Shown here: in pieces, positions 7,047 through 10,335 of the stretch
Layout of the letters: each line of letters starts with the position of its first letter
Position numbering within the stretch: position 1 is the first letter of the stretch
Assembly (NCBI GenBank): GCA_037968855.1
Contig: JBBKWH010000011.1
Span: forward strand, 1 to 10,335
Direction of reading: 5' to 3'
DNA length: 10,335 nt
Origin: JBBKWH01 sp037968855
GTDB taxonomy: Bacteria; Pseudomonadota; Gammaproteobacteria; Pseudomonadales; Moraxellaceae
Translations under genes and position numbers: made by a program
The notes under the pieces: generated by a model
What the model was told of the DNA's origin: nothing
What the model saw: the letters and a program-made list of their open reading frames with translations, nothing else
Database searches by the model: none

Positions 7047-7763
7047 ATGAGTGTTGAACAAACCATCAGCCCGACCATACCGGGCGCTCGCTTGCTGGTG
7101 CTGTCTGGCTTTTTGCTGGCGGGTGGCGGGTTATTGCTGGGTTATGGTGTCGGTTACCAAAAAGGCATGAGCACGCAAGGGGCGAGTATCAAGGAAGTCG
7201 CCGACTTACGAGAAGCGGTAAAAACCCAAAAATCAGCCATTGAAATTTTGAACCGCACACTCAGTTCAACCGTACAAGAGCGTGATATTGCGGTCGATAC
7301 GGGCAAAGAAGTGCGTGAAAAACTCCAGCAAGCGGATGCAGCGCGTCAGTTAGCCGAGTCTCGTCTGGCAATTTATCAGCCGATTTTGGCCGAGCGAGGC
7401 GGAATTGATTTGACCCTTCGTGCCATTGATATCAAGCCGCTGCCAGAGCGTGCTTATGAATATCATATTGATTTGATGCAATTGCGACCCAACCAACGTT
7501 CAGTCTCCGGCTCAGTCGATATACGTTTGATTAATGGAGAAACGATTGTGGCTGTCCCCATGACTCAAAATCGATTTAATTTTGAGACTTTTGAGTCGCT
7601 CAGTGGTCGTTGGACCATGCCTGCTGGCTTTACACCGCAGTATGTGGAGATTAGCGTGCAAGGCGGTGGACAAAATCTTAAACAACGATTTGCATGGGAG
7701 CGTGGTGCCGTGATTCGAGACATGCCGATAGCATTGGCTGATATTCCACCACTGAACCCTTGA
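7047..7763 (+). CDS. Inner-membrane protein with coiled coil, DUF6776-like
   Basis: These 238 residues show three parts. A single hydrophobic segment (about 14-37, LLVLSGFLLAGGGLLLGYGV) anchors the protein in the inner membrane after a short cytoplasmic N-terminus. A charged heptad-rich stretch at about 48-112 should form a coiled coil (KEVADLREAVKTQKSAIEIL is its start). The remainder, 115-238, is a beta-rich periplasmic domain. This architecture and its place after argC fit the uncharacterised DUF6776 family of gammaproteobacteria, an identification made from memory. No enzymatic residues are evident, and a scaffold or envelope role is only a guess. GGAAG lies about 9 bases before the ATG. 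A nine-codon open frame starting at 7028 overlaps the start in another frame. Confidence 0.85.
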   Translation: MSVEQTISPTIPGARLLVLSGFLLAGGGLLLGYGVGYQKGMSTQGASIKEVADLREAVKTQKSAIEILNRTLSSTVQERDIAVDTGKEVREKLQQADAARQLAESRLAIYQPILAERGGIDLTLRAIDIKPLPERAYEYHIDLMQLRPNQRSVSGSVDIRLINGETIVAVPMTQNRFNFETFESLSGRWTMPAGFTPQYVEISVQGGGQNLKQRFAWERGAVIRDMPIALADIPPLNP

Positions 7764-7773
7764 TCATCTGCCA

Positions 7774-7823
7774 GACCAAACCATTGGTCGTAAGCATCTT
7801 GCTATGCCCAGACAATCTGGGCA
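7774..7823 (+). promoter_or_regulatory. Two tandem hairpins in the clpS leader
   Basis: GACCAA (7774-7779) pairs perfectly with TTGGTC (7784-7789) over the loop ACCA. After 15 bases, TGCCCAGA (7805-7812) pairs perfectly with TCTGGGCA (7816-7823) over the three-base loop CAA. Both fill the spacer between the DUF6776-like stop and the clpS start. Neither is followed by a T run, so simple Rho-independent termination is unlikely. They could be a processing site, an mRNA stabiliser or an operator. No good sigma-70 promoter was seen between them and clpS. Confidence 0.45.
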
Positions 7824-7851
7824 GACATGAAAGACACAGGACACAAGATTG

Positions 7852-8289
7852 ATGAGCCACACCAATTTATTGCAATCAAAGATCCAGTCATGGAAAACCT
7901 TGGATGCAGATCGTCATGTCCGACGTTTTCCCGTTGTTGGTGACTGGCATCTGCCCAGCATCAAAGCGGTGACTGACCAAGACACTGACACACCCAACGC
8001 AGACGTCATGACTGCGCCGCCAGATCTGCAACGTCCACCAATGTATGCCGTGGTCTTGTTCAATGATGATTACACCCCCATGGAGTTTGTCATAGAGGTG
8101 TTACAGCAATACTTCGCTCTCGATCTTGACCGCGCCACTGAGGTAATGCTAACTGTGCATTATCGGGGCAAGGGAGTGGCCGGTACCTATCCACGCGATA
8201 TTGCCGAGACCAAAGCGCAGCAAGTGAACAACTACGCACGCGCCCAAGGTCATCCACTGCTTTGTCAGATCGAGCCGCAACCGCAATGA
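7852..8289 (+). CDS. clpS: ATP-dependent Clp protease adaptor ClpS, long N-terminus
   Basis: ClpS delivers proteins with destabilising N-terminal residues (N-degrons) to the ClpAP protease by binding the ClpA N-domain. The core is at residues 62-143. NDDYTPMEF holds Asn71, Asp72 and Asp73, which grip the N-degron amino group, and Met77, the gatekeeper. His103 in VHYRGKG completes the pocket. These line up with E. coli N34, D35, D36, M40 and H66. The start is the ATG at 7852 (the TTG just before it is also open), with AGGA about 10 bases upstream. This gives 145 residues against 106 in E. coli, so the N-terminal extension is about 37 residues longer. An ATG at 8008 would give a short form of 93 residues, but it has no visible ribosome site. 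clpA follows 7 bases after the stop, so the two are surely cotranscribed. Confidence 0.95.
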   Translation: MSHTNLLQSKIQSWKTLDADRHVRRFPVVGDWHLPSIKAVTDQDTDTPNADVMTAPPDLQRPPMYAVVLFNDDYTPMEFVIEVLQQYFALDLDRATEVMLTVHYRGKGVAGTYPRDIAETKAQQVNNYARAQGHPLLCQIEPQPQ

Positions 8290-8296
8290 GGTCATT

Positions 8297-10335
8297 ATGC
8301 TCAGTCGTCATCTGGAAGTATCCCTGCGTTTAGCGGTCACCATGGCCCGTCAAAAGCGCCATGAGTTTTTGACTGTCGAGCACTTACTACTCTCGCTGCT
8401 CGAGAACGACTCCGCCGTCAACGCATTACGCGCGTGTGGGGCAGACATGCCTAGCCTGCGCCGTGAGCTTGGCGAATACATCGACAAACACACCCCGCTC
8501 CTTGGCGAAGCCAGCGAGCAAGCACCACATCCGACCGATAGCTTTGATCGGATTTTGCAGCGCGCCATTTTTCATGTGCAGTCCTCTGGTGGCGGTAATC
8601 GCCCTGTCGAAGGCGCTGACGTGTTGGTTGCCATGTACTCCGAGCGCGATAGCTTTGCCGTTTACTTACTGAAAAAACAGCAAATCAATCGTCTGGATCT
8701 GACTCAATACCTGTCGCATGGCACGCGTAAAGATGAAGAGGGCGGCGAAAACATGATGCCAAACGACAGCGAAGGTGATGAAGAAGCCTCAGGCTCTGCG
8801 CGTAGCAACCCGTTGGCTGCCTACACTGTCAATCTCAACGAGCAAGCCAGCGAAGGTCGTACCGACCCACTGATTGGCCGCGAAAAAGAGATTGAACGAG
8901 CGGCACAAATTCTCTGCCGTCGTCGCAAAAACAATCCCTTGCTGGTAGGCGACCCCGGTGTGGGCAAAACCTCAATTGCTGAAGGTCTGGCATGGCTGAT
9001 TGTGAACGGCAAAGCGCCAGAGCCACTGGCCGAAGCTGTGATTTATAGCCTTGATATTGGCTCGCTGGTTGCCGGAACCAAGTATCGTGGTGACTTTGAA
9101 AAACGCATCAAACAATTGCTCAGCGAGTTAAAGAAGCAACCTGAGTCGATTTTGTTTATTGACGAAATTCACATGATTATCGGTGCAGGCTCTAGCATGG
9201 GCAGCACCATGGATGTGTCAAACCTGATCAAACCTGCGCTGGCCAACGGCACGCTGCGTTGTATTGGGTCGACCACTTATCAAGAATATCGTCAGGTGTT
9301 TGAAAAAGACCATGCGCTGTCGCGTCGTTTCCAAAAAATCGATGTGACCGAGCCAAGTGTTGCCGATACGATTGCTATTCTCAAAGGGCTGAAGTCGCGC
9401 TTTGAAGAATTCCATCATGTTACATACTCCGACGCTGCGTTGTCTGCGGCTGCCGAGCTGTCCGCCAAGCACATCCAAGAGCGTTTCTTGCCGGATAAGG
9501 CGATTGACGTAGTAGACGAAGCTGGTGCATTCCAACGCCTGCTACCAGTCACCGAAGAGCGCAAACAGATCGATGTGGACGAGATCGAAGCGATTGTGGC
9601 CAAGATTGCCCGCATTCCGCCAAAATCAGTCTCACGCGATGATAAGAGCGTTCTGGGCAACTTGGATCGCGATCTTAAGCGCGTGGTGTTTGGTCAAGAC
9701 GAAGCCATCGAAGCGCTGTCTGCTGCAATCAAGCTGTCTCGTGCAGGCTTAAAATCACCCGAAAAACCGATTGGCTCGTTTATGTTTGCAGGCCCAACCG
9801 GTGTGGGTAAAACCGAAGTCACTAAGCAGTTGGCGACCTTGCTCGGTGTCGAGCTGATCCGCTTTGACATGTCTGAGTACATGGAGCGCCATACCGTATC
9901 GCGTCTGATCGGTGCGCCTCCGGGTTATGTCGGGTTCGACCAGGGCGGTCTGCTGACCGAAGCCATCACCAAGCAGCCTCATTGCGTGCTGTTGCTCGAT
10001 GAAATCGAGAAGGCGCATCCGGAAGTCTTCAACCTGCTGCTGCAGGTCATGGACCACGGTACGCTGACCGATAACAACGGGCGCAAGGCGGATTTCCGTA
10101 ACGTGATCGTCATCATGACGACCAACGCCGGTGCCGAAACGGCCGCTCGCGCTTCGATCGGTTTCACTCATCAGGACCACTCGTCCGATGCGATGGAAGT
10201 GATCAAGAAGAGCTTTACGCCAGAGTTCCGCAACCGTCTGGACACCATTATCCAGTTTGGTCGCCTCAGCCATGAGGTCATCAAAAGTGTGGTGGACAAG
10301 TTCCTTACCGAGCTTCAGGCGCAGCTGGAAGACAA
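8297..10335 (+). CDS. clpA: ATP-dependent Clp protease ATP-binding subunit ClpA (3' end outside window)
   Basis: ClpA is the hexameric AAA+ unfoldase that feeds substrates to the ClpP peptidase, with ClpS as its N-degron adaptor. The frame is open from the ATG at 8297 to the window edge (679 complete codons, against about 758 in E. coli). The N-domain is at 1-145 (MLSRHLEVSLRLAV... with VEHLLLSLL). An acidic linker follows at about 155-175. D1 has Walker A GDPGVGKT at 218-225, pore loop GTKYRGDF and Walker B LFIDEIH at 286-292. D2 has Walker A GPTGVGKT at 499-506, pore loop GYVG at 543-546 and Walker B LLLDE at 565-569, all intact. There is no long coiled-coil middle domain, which separates it from ClpB. 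GAGG at 8288-8291 lies 5 bases before the ATG and overlaps the clpS stop, indicating translational coupling. GC content rises from about 50% to about 59% after roughly base 9890. Confidence 0.97.
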   Translation, partial: MLSRHLEVSLRLAVTMARQKRHEFLTVEHLLLSLLENDSAVNALRACGADMPSLRRELGEYIDKHTPLLGEASEQAPHPTDSFDRILQRAIFHVQSSGGGNRPVEGADVLVAMYSERDSFAVYLLKKQQINRLDLTQYLSHGTRKDEEGGENMMPNDSEGDEEASGSARSNPLAAYTVNLNEQASEGRTDPLIGREKEIERAAQILCRRRKNNPLLVGDPGVGKTSIAEGLAWLIVNGKAPEPLAEAVIYSLDIGSLVAGTKYRGDFEKRIKQLLSELKKQPESILFIDEIHMIIGAGSSMGSTMDVSNLIKPALANGTLRCIGSTTYQEYRQVFEKDHALSRRFQKIDVTEPSVADTIAILKGLKSRFEEFHHVTYSDAALSAAAELSAKHIQERFLPDKAIDVVDEAGAFQRLLPVTEERKQIDVDEIEAIVAKIARIPPKSVSRDDKSVLGNLDRDLKRVVFGQDEAIEALSAAIKLSRAGLKSPEKPIGSFMFAGPTGVGKTEVTKQLATLLGVELIRFDMSEYMERHTVSRLIGAPPGYVGFDQGGLLTEAITKQPHCVLLLDEIEKAHPEVFNLLLQVMDHGTLTDNNGRKADFRNVIVIMTTNAGAETAARASIGFTHQDHSSDAMEVIKKSFTPEFRNRLDTIIQFGRLSHEVIKSVVDKFLTELQAQLED

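Noticed and set aside
9755..10273. 172-codon minus-strand frame inside clpA
   Set aside because: It is fully antisense to the conserved ClpA D2 domain and reads as a typical shadow of a high-GC gene.
1..10335. CRISPR array, tRNA/rRNA genes, riboswitches or a multi-gene defence cassette
   Set aside because: No spaced repeats, cloverleaf or known aptamer pattern was recognised, and the only foreign-looking gene stands alone next to an IS end.

Overview
The window looks like chromosomal DNA of a gammaproteobacterium of about 50% GC. The best guess is Pseudomonadales, possibly Moraxellaceae. This rests on the protein sequences of IlvA, ArgC, ClpS and ClpA and on the divergent ilvA/rpiA arrangement, all judged from memory of the families. 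No 16S or other decisive marker is present, so the assignment is tentative.

Layout. Bases 1-118 are the right end of an IS30-family insertion sequence: the last 36 transposase codons plus a probable right inverted repeat. Directly against it lies a very AT-rich gene (124-741, about 27% GC) that I do not recognise. Its last third resembles leucine-rich repeats, and it may have lost its 5' end to the insertion. From there on the DNA is ordinary host sequence. On the minus strand are a small acidic, disordered protein (817-1059) with its own terminator and then ilvA (1196-2731/2746). Divergent from ilvA is rpiA, followed by a YgjP/WssS-type metal-dependent hydrolase. Converging on that gene is a large lipoprotein of unknown function (4324-5799, minus strand). 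Divergent from the lipoprotein is argC, followed by a membrane-anchored coiled-coil protein resembling DUF6776, then clpS and clpA. clpA runs off the right edge with roughly 79 of about 758 codons missing.

How the genes work together. Most are core metabolism and protein quality control. IlvA commits threonine to isoleucine synthesis, RpiA belongs to the pentose phosphate pathway, and ArgC is the third step of arginine synthesis from glutamate. ClpS and ClpA are the N-degron adaptor and the AAA+ unfoldase of the ClpAP protease, and they sit as a tight pair with a 7-base gap. The metabolic genes share no single pathway and appear to be separate small transcription units.

I did not find a convincing new multi-gene system. 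The parts most worth a second look are the IS-flanked AT-rich orphan gene, the unrecognised 491-residue lipoprotein, the two back-to-back hairpins before clpS, the long ClpS N-terminus, and a rise in GC content in the last 450 bases of clpA. No tRNA, rRNA, CRISPR array or riboswitch was recognised. No stretch longer than 300 bases lacks a gene.
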